In this document: one piece after another, positions 43,401 through 53,645 of the stretch
Layout of the letters: each line of letters opens with the position of its first letter
Numbering within the stretch: the first letter of the stretch is position 1
NCBI GenBank assembly: GCA_032768795.1
Contig: CP136497.1
Location: 2,501-66,500, forward strand
Direction of reading: 5' to 3'
From: Tremella fuciformis
Taxonomy: Eukaryota > Basidiomycota > Tremellomycetes > Tremellales > Tremellaceae
Length of the DNA stretch: 64,000 nucleotides
Notes under the pieces: model-generated
The model's input: the letters and a program-made list of their open reading frames with translations, nothing else
What the model was told of the DNA's origin: nothing
Databases searched by the model: none
Position numbers and translations under genes: made by a program

Positions 43401-46296
43401 ACTTGCCAGATCTGGTTTGATGATCAGGTAGCTCTTGCGGAGGAGTCGGGTTGACTGAATGAGGCTCCATTTGCCATGAGCCGCGGTGTCGACCAAAGCT
43501 ACCATGCACCGGTAGTACATGACCTTGTTGCTCATCTCCCACCTCTTCAGGTAGGTCCTCAGCTCCCACTGCATCGTTATGGTGGGGGAGGAGTGGTGTC
43601 CCATCGTGGCTTCCTTCATCTCCATCTCCCACTGCTTCGGCAAACTGGTGATATGCTGGACGAGGCATGGGCGCCGTTGTCGGAGCAACTGATGAAGGTT
43701 GGTGGGTATCCCTATCGACTGGTAGGAGGGCATGCAGCTCATTTACTGGGACCGGCAGTCGATGTTGATCTTGCCATGATTTTGACTCATCAAATATCAC
43801 ATCACGTGAGACCACCATCCGTTTTGTAGCTGGATTCCAGAGTCGCCATGCTTTTTGGGTCTCGCTGTAGCCAAGCATACAACAGAGCTCGGCTCGGACC
43901 GCCAATTTGTTTTCCCTCTTCTTCTTGTGGATAAGGACCCAGCCTGGACAGCCAACCACTCGCAAATGAGCAAGACTTGGCTTGCTACCAAACATACGCT
44001 CATATGGCGTAGCGTCTGGTAGTGCTGCAGCCGGCGAGCGGTTCTTGAGATAGACAACCGTCTGCATGACTTCCGCCCAGAGTTGTATTGGTAGCTGCTC
44101 AGAGTGAAGCAGTGCGACCGTTCTTTCAACAATTGTTCGATTTGTCCGCTCGGCAACACCGTTCTGTTGTGAAGTATATGGGACCGTAGTTTGATGCTGG
44201 ATACCAAGCTCCTGTAGGTACCGCTCAAAATCGTGTCCAGTATACTCTCCTCCATTGTCGGAGCGGAAAACCTTCAGTGACCGGCCGGTAGTACGCTCTG
44301 CAAGTGGTAGCCACGCTTTGAAACACTTCAATGCATCGGACTTGTGGGCAAGAAAGTAGACCCAGGTGTATCGTGAGTGATCATCGACCAGGACCATCAC
44401 ATGGCGTGCTCCTCCTTCTGATGATCGAGAGATGTCGCAGAGGTCGGAGTGAACAAGGTCTAGAAGCCCCTCAGCGGACTTCTCGCGAGCAGGGAATGGA
44501 GGGCGAACAATTTTGCCAACTGCACAGCCATTGCAGACCTCGGTAGATTGATTGTCATCGGTAGCCCGTGCAATACTTGAGCCGGTACTGAGGGCGCCAA
44601 AGAGCTTTCGCATACTTGCCGTTGACAGATGTGCAAGTCGACGATGCCACACAGACCAGGTGGCCTTGGAAGAGGACGGGTAAATGCCTGCTGGCGTGCG
44701 GCCGGACGGGTTTGGCACAAGGGTTGCTGGGAGTGTCTTCAGGGCGCATGCAAGACTCGCCAACCTTGAATCTGGCTTGGTAGTCGTGGGACTGGTAGCA
44801 ACCATCCATGCCTTGTTTGTAAGCCGGGCAACGAGTGCTACTCGTCCATTCTTGATGATATCGCAGCGTCCCTTCTTGAACTCTACCGATGCTCCAGCAG
44901 TAATGAGATGCGAGACAGAGAGTAGGTTGAATGCCAGCCCCGGGACCAGCAGTACTCTCTGAAGCTTGACCCTCTCGCCCAAGTGATTGACCACATTTGC
45001 AACCCCGAACTGCTGGGCAACCAGCTGGCTACCACCGGCAGTGACGATCTGAAGTGGTCGCTCAAGAGGTAGCAGGGATTCGAGGAGTGCCGCGTTGCCG
45101 GTCATTGTCTCGGATGCGCCGGAGTCAAGGACCCAGCCAGCGTCGGACAGCTGCCCTGCAGCACTGGTAACCGTAGACCTGGTGAGAAGAGTAACGTCAT
45201 CACTGTGCCCCTTGCATGAAGCACTGGTGACGTCCATCTTGCTCACCAGGTTACAGGCAGATCTTTCATCCACCGCCAACACCCCTTGCACACACAGCAC
45301 ATGCTCATCTCCACCAAACACGCTGACCGCCCCTCCTGCAAAGGCTGCAATCTCCTTGGTAGCATCTTTGGTAGCTGCCACATTTGCCTGCCCAGCCCTG
45401 TTCTTTCCTCGCTTCTTTTGCCCTTTCCAACCCTTTGTGCCGCCGTGTCCTTCCTGTGGCGGGTGTGGGCAATCGATAACCCAGTGGACAATTGAGCCAC
45501 ATCGCGAGCATGGGTGTTCCTTGCTTGGGCGTTTGCCTGATCGATGGAGGCCAGTGTAGAAGGCAACAAGGGAGGTGTCAAATGGGACGGTAGTGGTAGT
45601 TGCGGAGGTAGCTTCTGATGGCGGTACAAGATGGGTCGATGCCATACGTGCTGCTAGGAGTCCGGCCTCTCCGTTTCGATGATGATGCCCAGCGTTGATG
45701 CGTAGGATTGCTATCTTGACATCATCGGTAGATGGGGTATCCGTCTCGGACCAGACAGAGTCGATATATGCCGAGAATTGGTCGGGTAGGCCGTTGAGAA
45801 GCACATTGACCCCCAGAGCCTCAAGGTCAAACTTGAGCACCTTCAGCTCCCGGTGCATCGCAAGCACTTTGTTGACCCAAGCCTCCACATCTTCGCCTTC
45901 TCCACACTTCATGTCGATGAACTTTCTACCAAGGGCAAAGGTAGACTGTGCACCCTTATCTCCATAGACTTTGCAGAGTTCCTTCCATACGGTAGCTGCC
46001 TGCTTCCCATCCTCCTCAAGTAGATGGGCATAGGCCGAGAGTATTGACTCATCGCATGAGCCCAGAATGCCGCCTGCAATCTGATTGTCGCGGTCATGCC
46101 AGTCGCTGTTTGCTTTGATCTGGTCGGGCAAACTTGGTAGCGAAGGATACGGTGGTGCCGCATCCTCTCGGATAAAAGCACGGGCTTTTGTGAGGGAGAG
46201 CGCTACCGTGATGCGTGTCTTCCAGATGACAAAGTTCTCCTTTCCTAGGAGCTTGGGAACAGAGTCGAATGAGCGACCAACTGCGTCGGAGGACAT
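40408..46296 (-). CDS. Copia Gag-Pol polyprotein with a C-terminal Zn2Cys6-like extension
   Basis: Single ORF of 1,962 residues. Order: Gag N-terminus (FDSVPKLLGKENFVIWKTRI), CCHC knuckle (CSRCGSIVHWVIDC), protease DSGASETMTGN, GAG-pre-integrase (WHRRLAHLS, CNGCAVGK), and integrase with DDE triad segments (HSDLCD, FRSDNGGEY, NGVAERTNR). RT follows (TKWVFKTKHQADG, DVKTAFLYG, GVYVDDLTIAAS), then RNase H (TADAEYVALSQAAREIVWL, GDNQASIALAENP, TKSLPPLHMARFLSCFG). Copia polyproteins usually end here, at about residue 1620. This one continues about 340 residues. From an internal Met (residue 1694, nt 41217) a separate-looking module begins with a basic N-terminus, an array C-x2-C-x6-C-x10-C-x2-C-x8-C (residues 1759-1792), an acidic/charged coiled-coil-like stretch and a helical C-terminus. 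The extension could be a captured host gene. Confidence 0.95.
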   Translation of the reverse strand: MSSDAVGRSFDSVPKLLGKENFVIWKTRITVALSLTKARAFIREDAAPPYPSLPSLPDQIKANSDWHDRDNQIAGGILGSCDESILSAYAHLLEEDGKQAATVWKELCKVYGDKGAQSTFALGRKFIDMKCGEGEDVEAWVNKVLAMHRELKVLKFDLEALGVNVLLNGLPDQFSAYIDSVWSETDTPSTDDVKIAILRINAGHHHRNGEAGLLAARMASTHLVPPSEATSATTTTVPFDTSLVAFYTGLHRSGKRPSKEHPCSRCGSIVHWVIDCPHPPQEGHGGTKGWKGQKKRGKNRAGQANVAATKDATKEIAAFAGGAVSVFGGDEHVLCVQGVLAVDERSACNLVSKMDVTSASCKGHSDDVTLLTRSTVTSAAGQLSDAGWVLDSGASETMTGNAALLESLLPLERPLQIVTAGGSQLVAQQFGVANVVNHLGERVKLQRVLLVPGLAFNLLSVSHLITAGASVEFKKGRCDIIKNGRVALVARLTNKAWMVATSPTTTKPDSRLASLACALKTLPATLVPNPSGRTPAGIYPSSSKATWSVWHRRLAHLSTASMRKLFGALSTGSSIARATDDNQSTEVCNGCAVGKIVRPPFPAREKSAEGLLDLVHSDLCDISRSSEGGARHVMVLVDDHSRYTWVYFLAHKSDALKCFKAWLPLAERTTGRSLKVFRSDNGGEYTGHDFERYLQELGIQHQTTVPYTSQQNGVAERTNRTIVERTVALLHSEQLPIQLWAEVMQTVVYLKNRSPAAALPDATPYERMFGSKPSLAHLRVVGCPGWVLIHKKKRENKLAVRAELCCMLGYSETQKAWRLWNPATKRMVVSRDVIFDESKSWQDQHRLPVPVNELHALLPVDRDTHQPSSVAPTTAPMPRPAYHQFAEAVGDGDEGSHDGTPLLPHHNDAVGAEDLPEEVGDEQQGHVLPVHGSFGRHRGSWQMEPHSVNPTPPQELPDHQTRSGKSYRGQATFATAIPPQISYEDELHDFLGRPGEPDYHPSDPRLPGWPTSLSPVALATWAEVLDDPKSWDEAMSSPYAANWQEAAKEEMGSLVAAGVFKLVPRSEAGGRVVTSKWVFKTKHQADGSLDKHKARVVARGFTQREGVDYGETFAPVAKFQSIRVILALAAMFNLELHQMDVKTAFLYGVLDELVYMEQPEGFREKDNMVWLLKKALYGLKQSPRAWYRNLDSTLVLQGFIRLKSDHSIYVRQDHRGLIIVGVYVDDLTIAASNLDLMTEFKSVMATKYEMKDLGELHFILGLQVERDRTKRTLRLCQQHYIDTVLQRFGFNNCKPASTPLPPKQVLFKRKPGAPAADRNLYLSAVGSLMYAMLGTRPDLAFAVGMLGRFASDPSEEHWTAVTHVFRYLQHTHNLGITYHPDHGSLEGYSDSDHGTSDPDSRRCTSGYVFTLWGGAVSWQSKRQPAVSIATADAEYVALSQAAREIVWLRSLLMELGYPVKSTVRLYGDNQASIALAENPTGHTRSKQIDIRYHYLRELVEQAIIAVKYTPTATMIADGLTKSLPPLHMARFLSCFGLTAPSAPMPTASTRLGSSTTIKKGTTTDVATYATALAMLPFTGSPLQELSPSRSPSEGESQLQAAHPARGPHTRRGTCSLLGFQSASKWFSGNRRAVDGSSKAPLPKRLFSVPLGREIAETRQNTVKLRQFIVPRQDSIALIVLTRFQQFLQVHSPAMPPKRSQSVRTNLRASLAPYSSQNRQQNRQMSLPPFSQSAISAETERKRLRADGIEKNGAIAEPGCETCYKSDATCYILPKDGPAACSRCVGSGKDAMCSINRIKQPENFNLQKLFAQDITSDIPDSFRATGNDAGKAQVEDLGEVLENDDGKGLEMAMEELLEAAEEIKDAEKEREKEREKATKQKRTTRSKAAGSDSAPASDAEQHFNRLAAFGIIATSLESVNQAINDVEPAILAGNRALEHLKGLQDLLQRNHNALRFHLFPTST

Positions 46297-46454
46297 GGTC
46301 GAGGAGGCAATTTGGCTATGTGGTGGCTGTACCGGTTGGCGATGACTGAGGGAGGGATGGTGTGCACTGGTAGCAGGAGGCCGGACGGGACAAGCGTGTG
46401 CCAGTCGGTCGAGCAGTCCACAGGAGTATGCTACTTGATGTCTGATGTCTGAAT

Positions 46455-46487
46455 CGCTTAATTGGTTAAAGCATAGGTCTCATAATC
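46455..46487 (+). other. Primer-binding site matching a 5' half of tRNA-Met(CAU)
   Basis: Adjoining the 5' LTR, the plus strand reads like a tRNA from D-arm (GCTTAATTGGTTAAAGC) into anticodon arm (GGTCTCATAATC) with anticodon CAT, stopping near tRNA position 40 where TGTTG of the LTR begins. Elongator tRNA-Met of yeasts has the same CTCATAATC anticodon loop. It is not a tRNA gene: the 3' half is absent. It indicates priming by a cleaved half-tRNA. Confidence 0.75.
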
Positions 46488-46574
46488 TGTTGTAGTTCGT
46501 GCATAAAGAGAAGTTTCTACCAGAGTTTCGAGTCTACCGGCTACCAGAGTCGACCTTAATTGAGCCTCCCAACA
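46488..46574 (-). repeat. 5' LTR of the Copia element
   Basis: 87-bp partner LTR. It is too short to hold an obvious full U3-R-U5 set: no TATA box is seen inside, so the promoter may lie partly in the internal leader (46297-46487). Confidence 0.95.
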
Positions 46575-46666
46575 TGGGCAACGTGTTGGCGAGTTCCTGT
46601 GCGTTGCCCGCCAGTGGAGTCCTTCCCGGGGAGTCTGCCGTGTGGTTGCAGTGTCTTTCCAACTAG
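46575..46666 (+). pseudogene. Displaced 3' end of the alpha-glucosidase last exon
   Basis: After the right LTR, the second target-duplication copy TGGGC (46575-46579) is followed in frame by codons for NVLASSCALPASGVLPGESA and VWLQCLSN, with a stop at 46664-46666. This matches the usual alpha-glucosidase C-terminal beta-domain ending (LPGESAVWL). It restores the frame lost at 40287. Confidence 0.85.
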
Positions 46667-46837
46667 GTAGAAAGTTCCAAATATCTCCGTCATGCATGGA
46701 TCCTTGGTGTCCCACGATAAGAGTATAAAATGCCACAGTCAGTTGATTGCCCTGTACTCGGGAAATTGCCAATTCTGCGAGCCCATCGGGCACTCGTCTG
46801 CTTATGAACGTCGTCTCTGTATCTCACATCAACGGAG

Positions 46838-49477
46838 ATGGACCTAGCACAAGACACCCCGCCGCTCTGCGGCCATGATACCGGCAGCATTCGAGATCAG
46901 TCACAGTCACAATCCACCTCGCATATGGAAGAGCGAATCACCCGCGTCGAGGAGGATCTTCACAGGCTCATTGCATTGATACAAGGGGACCAAGCACGAC
47001 TCCCATCATCCGTGATACAGGCAGTCGAACCCTCTTTTCAAAACATCGACCGCAAGCTCTTTGCTACAGGTGCCAATCATCGGATGCTTATATTCAGTCC
47101 TAAGCGCCCCGATACCCAGCTCCATCTCGGTTCCGGTCGCACCCTCGGTGACTCTCGCAGAATGGGTCAAGGACTTCGGATCAAATGAGGTGACTAGCCA
47201 TGGGCCACACAGCTCTGTTTCGCCTGCGCTAGATTCCCAGCCGCCATCGCCCACTTATAGCGACTACTCGTTTGACTGCATCCCAACGGGCGTGCTTCAA
47301 CGCGAAGAGATACTTCGGGCCAGGAATGACGGACATCTAGGTGTCGTAGAAGATCACGTTCGCCATCTAACATGGGAAAGGTTCCGAGAGGGGGTTCGAG
47401 ATAGGAACGATGAACAATCGAGTCATAAACGGAGCAGGCTTAGTAGACGTACGATAACCGCCCGGAATCCGATGGATGTCGGCTTGTGTTCGTATGCGGA
47501 AGGTCAAGAACTTCTTGATCTGTACGCCCCCTTCTTCACGGGCGTGACATACGCACGCTTACACTTCTTCTTACAGCTTCTTCGCTCACTCCCACGTCTA
47601 CGCGCCTGCCTATGATAGGGCGATGGATTCATGGGAGCGGTGCTACGATTCCTGTCCATCGCGAACGACAGCTGACTTGGTCATCCAGTCTCAGTTCCGA
47701 GTGTCCCTTCTCGACTTCTGCCATTCTGTACGTGGTCAAACGTATACGAGACGAGGGGCGATCAGTCAGTACGCTCCAAGAAGCTTTTCGAGACCACGCA
47801 GAGGAGTTATGCAAGTATGATGTCACAGTACTGGGAGCGTACTGACCTGGAAGGTCGGCACACGCTATTCTCCCCGATTTCGAGTTTTGATGCTCTTCAA
47901 GCCATGAGTGAGTCGTCGTCGCGATAAGTCGCAATCTCGGCAAGCTTGTGCTGAGTACCACAGTCGTCATGGCGTCTTGGGGCGAGACCAGCTGGCGACC
48001 CTCGTCGCATGCTCTTAGTATGGCGTGAGCTGAGCGTGTCTAATCATCGTAGACCAGGCTGACACATCGAGGTTGGACATGGGGTTAGACAAATGCCTGG
48101 GGAAGCTATCTCAGCTAGATTTCCGGACCGACCCCTCATCGCATCGCTCTTTGGTCGTTGGCAGTAGAGTCTGGCTTCAGGTGTTCATCATGAGTAACGG
48201 GTCAGTTAACCAATGCTTTGGGCAGAAGTTCGATCCCACTGAGTCACAGAAGTGTCATGTTCCACAAACGTCCGGGGTCCGTGCCCAAGATAGACGTAAC
48301 CGACGCGCATCGCTTGCTCGAACACCCCTTATCACAAAGCGAAGACAGTCGCCTGGTCTCCTTTGTGGAGCTTTGGGCCCTACTCGGTGATTACCTCGCT
48401 GCCGGTTGACTTGATGGACTGATCATACAGACAACCTGGTGCCAGACGATCTGAGTAATCTGACCATCAATGAAATGGATCTGATACTTCGATCTTTTCA
48501 TTTGAGGAAACAGACCTGGTTGCAGAAGTGGCTGGGCTTATACCGGAGGTCTACTGTCTCACCTCGAACGCTGCTTACCTCGACAGCTCAAAGGAGTGTT
48601 TCAGAGGACGACACCATGGTGACAGATCGCAAGTATTGCAGTGCTCAGTATATCATAGATACACTGACTCCACTTTAGTCAAGGTCCTCGACGCAATGTT
48701 GAGGTGAGAAGATCCTGAGACCGTGGCATGAAGGCGGCATCTGATAGGTTCCACCAGACTCCGCTTCAACTCCATGGTCCTAAGATTCGTCAGTACGAAG
48801 CAGCAGGCACATCGCTTGCCCGCGCATCGACGGCAATATCTGTTGGACGCTCTGGAGGCGGCGCGGGAATTGGTCAGGAAACTTCTCCATGCCGACGTGA
48901 GCTATTGATCTTCCAAGAACAAGCTGACTATCCCCTTAGTATGTCAAGTTCAAGTATGCGACTCACTACACTCACCTAGGACTAGTCATGGCTCTCAAGC
49001 TGTACATTCGCTTGGCGAGATTCTTCGGCGACAGGCTTGACTTGAGGCAGACGGCGGAAGACGTCAAGATGGCGGCTCAGATCTTGGACACCTGTAAAGT
49101 ACTGTCCGATGTGTCCGTGTAGAGTTGACAGTACCACAGTCCCAGGCGTTTCAATCACGGAGGACATTCGGCGTGCCATCGCGCAAGCTCGACTGGACCG
49201 CATCTTCCCTCCGGAAGTTCCGAGCCATGCTTCTCGGCAGTCCTCTGTTCCTCAACCAAGTGCGCAAACCCTCACGTCCTCGGCGGGGTTCAGTCTGAAC
49301 GCTGGCCTTGAGCCCGGATGGTCTGGCGACGAGACCACTTCGGCCTCTCAGACCCAGGATCCGATATGGGACTTTGACACCTTGTTTGGCGATTGGGCAG
49401 AAGTAGGCGAGAGCACGGGCCCGCCTTCCGGCAACGACGTGTTTAACGCAGACTGGTGGTCGATCCCGTTCCAGTAG
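46838..49477 (+). CDS. Fungal-TF-domain regulator without a visible zinc cluster
   Basis: A TATAAAA box (46724-46730) precedes the start at 46838. The N-terminus reads MDLAQDTPPLCGHDTGS, then a predicted coiled coil (MEERITRVEEDLHRLIAL), which in Zn2Cys6 factors normally follows the cluster. No six-cysteine array is found upstream or in exon 1. Downstream exons show the MHR-type domain: VGLCSYAEGQELLDLYAPFF, HSHVYAPAYDRAMDSWERL (joined by a 44-nt intron at 47642), TSAILYVVKRIRDEGRSVSTL, LEVDMGLDKCLGKL-like and FHKRPGSVPKIDV segments. The C-terminus is acidic and aromatic (DFDTLFGDWAE...ADWWSIPFQ-stop). About ten short introns. It lies just after the broken alpha-glucosidase, where MAL loci often keep their activator. 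It may have lost its DNA-binding domain or act as a cofactor. Confidence 0.75.
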
Positions 49478-50269
49478 CAACATCGCACATCTTTCGAGTC
49501 TGTCAATATCAAACACCGACCTGGTCATGGAGGCTAGAGAGTTTCTAGTCGACGGATTTCAAGTTTTGTTCGGCGCTCGAGACCACAATACAATAGAAAA
49601 GGCCGCTCCTAGGCGAAGTGGCAGTATACAGACACTGCTCCATTGGCTCTTGGTGGCTTGCACACGACAGCGACGCCTCACCGGCAATAGCGAGCCTCGC
49701 CGCGACCCAGCATGGCCCTGATGGTCGCATCGACCCTGCGCCTCGGGGCCGATTTGCAGATAGACTCACGGGAATGAATACATCACGGGGGGCTGAAGAC
49801 TTGCGACGGATACTCGAATTTTTCCCCGATTCAGAGTCAAGTTGGACTACAACCGCCAAAGGCGGCTTCCTCCAAGGTGGGATCGACCGAACAACACCCG
49901 TCCGGACAGTAGACGTCCACGATCCACTCAATGCTCGGGTGCCGGAATGATGCACGGACAAGGCCCAATTTGCGAAGCTATCAACACGACGAGGCGTTCA
50001 AGCCTAGCTACGTAGTCCTCCCAGAATTCGATGACGCGATGTTGATCGTGTTTGAGGGGCGTCAGCCTGCCAATTTTCCTCTTCGATGGACATTGGACAA
50101 GCGAGCTCGCGCCTGACATCTCGCATAAAGCTTTCGACCATCACCCTATTTGCGACCATCCGAACTCTCCGTACTTCCAGTCTTCCGCACGCCATGAGCT
50201 GTATAGATTGCTTCTCCAGCTGTCTCTTTTCTTTCGTGGATTGACCTTAGCACGCTGTTGTCATCCGCT
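49478..50269. other. Intergenic, no gene seen
   Basis: About 790 bp between convergent genes; the short frames on either strand lack domains or plausible exon structure. Confidence 0.5.
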
Positions 50270-52810
50270 TTAAATCAACCCGGCCTCGATCTGATGTCCA
50301 CGGAGAGCAGGAACGATGTGGCTTTCGACTGGCGCCAGAGCAGGCAGGACACTTTCGCCTGCTGCAGGAGGGGTCCCCTTTTCGTCGAGGAACTCTGTGG
50401 CAGGCGGGTCAGTCTCAGCTTTGTAGCGGATCCGGAGACTATTTTCAGTGGTCCGCCCCGAGACTGCTCTCGGAGACTCACGCGCGGCGTCGTTGAAGCC
50501 AGACGGTAGCAAGAATACACAGCACGGAAGCGACTGCCATACCGACCGCGAATTCTGATCGTCAGTGCTTGTCTGACCGAACCTTGTCCCAGCCACTGAC
50601 TCCACCCGAGAGTGTAGACGGGAGCCTCTGTTCATGAGCGAAGTCCAGCTTTTGCAAGGGGTTACTCACGAGATGCCGGCCAGACCGCGAGCGGGAGTCC
50701 CGCACTGAGGGATCAGACTTGTTGTGGGCGCGGAGGCAATGAAGCTCACCCAACGGCATAAGTGATCGATGTTTGGAGTCCGATGATGAAGGCTCGCCCC
50801 TCTGCACTCTCATTCATGAGCTCTGCCCACCAGGCGACGGTCCTGCCATTAACACTGCTCGGACGGTTATGGACATTGACAGACAAGTGCTGATAGACCT
50901 GCGTGAGGTCGAGCCAGATGAACGAGGCAAATTTAGCTCCATCCGGAACTTTCCACTGCCTGTCAGTGCTGGACACCCGGATGTATGACCTGTGTAGGCA
51001 CGCACGGCAGCCATGAGAGCGCAGAAGACGACGTCGATCGTACTCAGTGGCAATTCTGTTTGTCAGCAAAACTGCGAAGCTGTGTGACCCATGACCAGGA
51101 GAACTGACGTATGGGCCAGGCTTTTCCTACATAGTCGCACAGCGGCATGAAGATGAACTCGCCAACGACGGTAGCCTAATAGGGATGAGTACTGCTAAGC
51201 AGTGGCAGAGCGAGACTCACTGCGCTTCCAGCGACGGGAATGTAGCTGAACGTCAGCAGAAACGTCCAGCTCGGAACTCTCAAGTCCACTACTTACTTGA
51301 GCTCTTGAACACTGCCAGTCAGCCACACAAATCACTCGGGATCGAGGTGACCTACCTGTAACGTGCAGCTCCGGTAGATGTCTTTAGAGCTTTGAGCCAG
51401 AGGTTGAAGTAGCTCGTACCGTAGTGTGACTGATTGGCAAACCTAGGAGCCGTTTCAGCTCCCGAATTCGCAGGTAGCTGAGCCAAAGCAGTACTGACCA
51501 CCCATAGAAGTACATGGCCCAGTGTTCTGGACGGCGAAACACGAACTTGAAGGTGTCGAGGGACCACCCTTTGGGCTGAGCTCGGTTGATTCTCGCCATT
51601 CGTCGTTGAGCAACTGCAATATCGTCCTCGGTCAACCAGGTCGCCCATGGATTTGGCTGTTCTGTCAGTCGCCCGGGATGAAGGATTAACGATCAGCGGC
51701 TTACTTTCGACGGGTAGTCCGGGCAGGCGTAGAAACCCCAGCTCGCGACCACCACCGTAATGGCCGCATTGACAATGAAGAGCTGTTCTCGGTCAGTCTC
51801 TACTCCCTATACCACGCGATGGGAGCTGCAGTCCCTCACCCATTTCCAGCCGGCAAGTCCGTGGGCTCCATTCCTGTACCAGAGTCAGTATTCTGTACCA
51901 TCCGGCCACATCGGCCAACAGGTCTAAACACTCACAGGTTGGTGTACAGGCCCGCCTGCAGGAAACCGCTAAACATGCCACTCCCATATGCCGCAATCTC
52001 GTACGCTGCCAGTCGCTTTCCGAGCTCTTTGGGTCCGTACCACGCCGTGAGCAGTGTCACCGCTGTTCTTTAGCTTCCTGCATGCCTATTCCCGGGCCGG
52101 GTCACCCACATGCAGGCCACTGCGTGTTAGTCCCGTGCGTCGAAGGACAACGAGAATTCTTACAGCTGTGCCCTCCGCAAAACCCAGCAGGAAACGAAGA
52201 CCATCTGCCGTTAGCCAACTCACCCTCAGCAACCTGACGACGACTACGCACAGACTTGGCGGTAATTGGCTACGGAAGCGAGACAGCCGGTCGCCGTCCC
52301 CCACAACAGTTCCGCGCACGGCATGAGCAGGCTCGGTCGGATCCGCTTGACCATAAGATACTGGGAGAGAGGGATCACCACCATGTACCCGATGTTAAAA
52401 AACGTGGTGAAGAGGTTGTATTGATTGCCCACGATGTGCAGCTGGACGTGTGAGTGAAGGCAGACCGCGCGAACGCGTGTTCAGAACGTACATCTTCCTG
52501 CATGCCGCTCACTGTGTGTGAGTGTATCGCCCTCAATGGACATGCATGGGGACAACGGACCATACGCATTCTTGATGTTCCCCTGGTCGAGCCCTTTGCA
52601 GAACGATGAGAGACAGATGACTCTAATCAGCTCCGGTCGCACGTCTCTGAGGAGCAACTCACATGACAGGAAAAAGATGTCAAGCTTGCGCTTCAATCTG
52701 GCTTCTTTGCGCTCCTCTTCGGTCCACGACGGCTCTCTTAGCAAGAGCTTGTTCCACGCTCGTTTGACAGCGAACATCTTGGCAGCTTTGACGTCGACAC
52801 AGAGACACAC
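50270..52810 (-). CDS. MFS permease, Liz1/Fen2 (pantothenate/allantoate-like) type
   Basis: The start is at 52810 or the in-frame Met at 52777 (MFAVKRAWNKLLLREPSWTEEERKEARLKRKLDIFFLS). [63 protein letters not shown] is strongly diagnostic for the Liz1/Fen2 branch of the anion:cation symporters. Further exons encode CAELLWGTATGCLAS, FLLGFAEGTA, WYGPKELGKRLAAYEIAAYGSGMFSGFLQAGLY, GLAGWKW, SFWGFYACPDYPSKPN-like segments, TEDDIAVAQRRMARI and FRRPEHWAMYFYGWSVLLW. The last intron (GTGAGT...AATAG near 50480) leads to a tail ending GHQIEAGLI-stop at 50270. About 12 TM segments over many short exons. Substrates in this branch include pantothenate and other monocarboxylates, and biotin-related acids; the exact one is unknown. 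Confidence 0.87.
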
Positions 52811-53645
52811 AGGCCCTTCGACATCTGCTTATGTATTTGAATGTCCGCGGCGAGGAGCTCATACACGGACGGTATTGTCGATGCCGAGCTCGGCCGCGCG
52901 ACAGCCGCCCGCTCGCCGTGTAGCGTGCTGGAAGCAAGGAATGACGACATACATGGGGATGTTCAAAGCGGAGACTCGCGCACGTCTTGAAGTGTGCGCA
53001 TCATCTTTCAGACGTAGAGAGCGCAAAGCACGCCAGAGATGAGCCTTTCAGACTGTGCATTTGGCCGTGCAGCCAACCTAAAAGCGCTCAAACAGATGGT
53101 ACAACCTGACGACATCGCCGAACGCCTTCGCCGTGTGCGCCTCCAGGGTGCGCCTCTGATGATTAAGCATGTTATTTTCCCTGTTCCCGGAATGGAGAGG
53201 CATATCTACGTAACATCCCGGAGCTCGGGCATCGCCGAAGCCTTTGAGTGGCCCAGAGACATTCGATTGCGACACATGACATCTGGGTCCGCAAAGAGTC
53301 TTCTTATCAAGGACAAAAGGCAGTGTTTTTTGCGCAAGATCACGCGTTACATCTCTCCGTTGACTCCGACAGTTTTGGTATGCCGCGGTCAGAACCTGGT
53401 CGTGATGTGCAGATGGCAATAAAAGCGATGTTGACTGCTGAGACCTTCCCCTCACAGCATAAATCACTGACTCGAGCTCACCGACCGTAGGGTCAGTGTA
53501 TGTACATACCGTGCCATTGCCAGACCGTCACTAAGAGCATCTACCTCCTTCGTCGGCCAATGCCAAGACTGGCGTAGCCCCCTTATTCTATGAACAATCT
53601 CATCTACGTGGGACAATAGCGTCCAGCTCATGGATCTCCATGGGC
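52811..53645. other. Intergenic, no confident gene
   Basis: Over 800 bp upstream of the Liz1-type permease and downstream of the sugar porter, both on the minus strand. A plus-strand frame at 53039-53422 has no recognisable domain or support, so I leave it uncalled. The part next to 52810 is the likely promoter of the permease. Confidence 0.45.

Noticed and set aside
46455..46487. tRNA-Met gene
   Set aside because: Only the 5' half up to the anticodon is present, and it abuts an LTR; it is a primer site, not a tRNA gene.
53039..53422. 127-codon plus-strand ORF as a gene
   Set aside because: No domain, no splice context, and overlapped by an equally long antisense frame.
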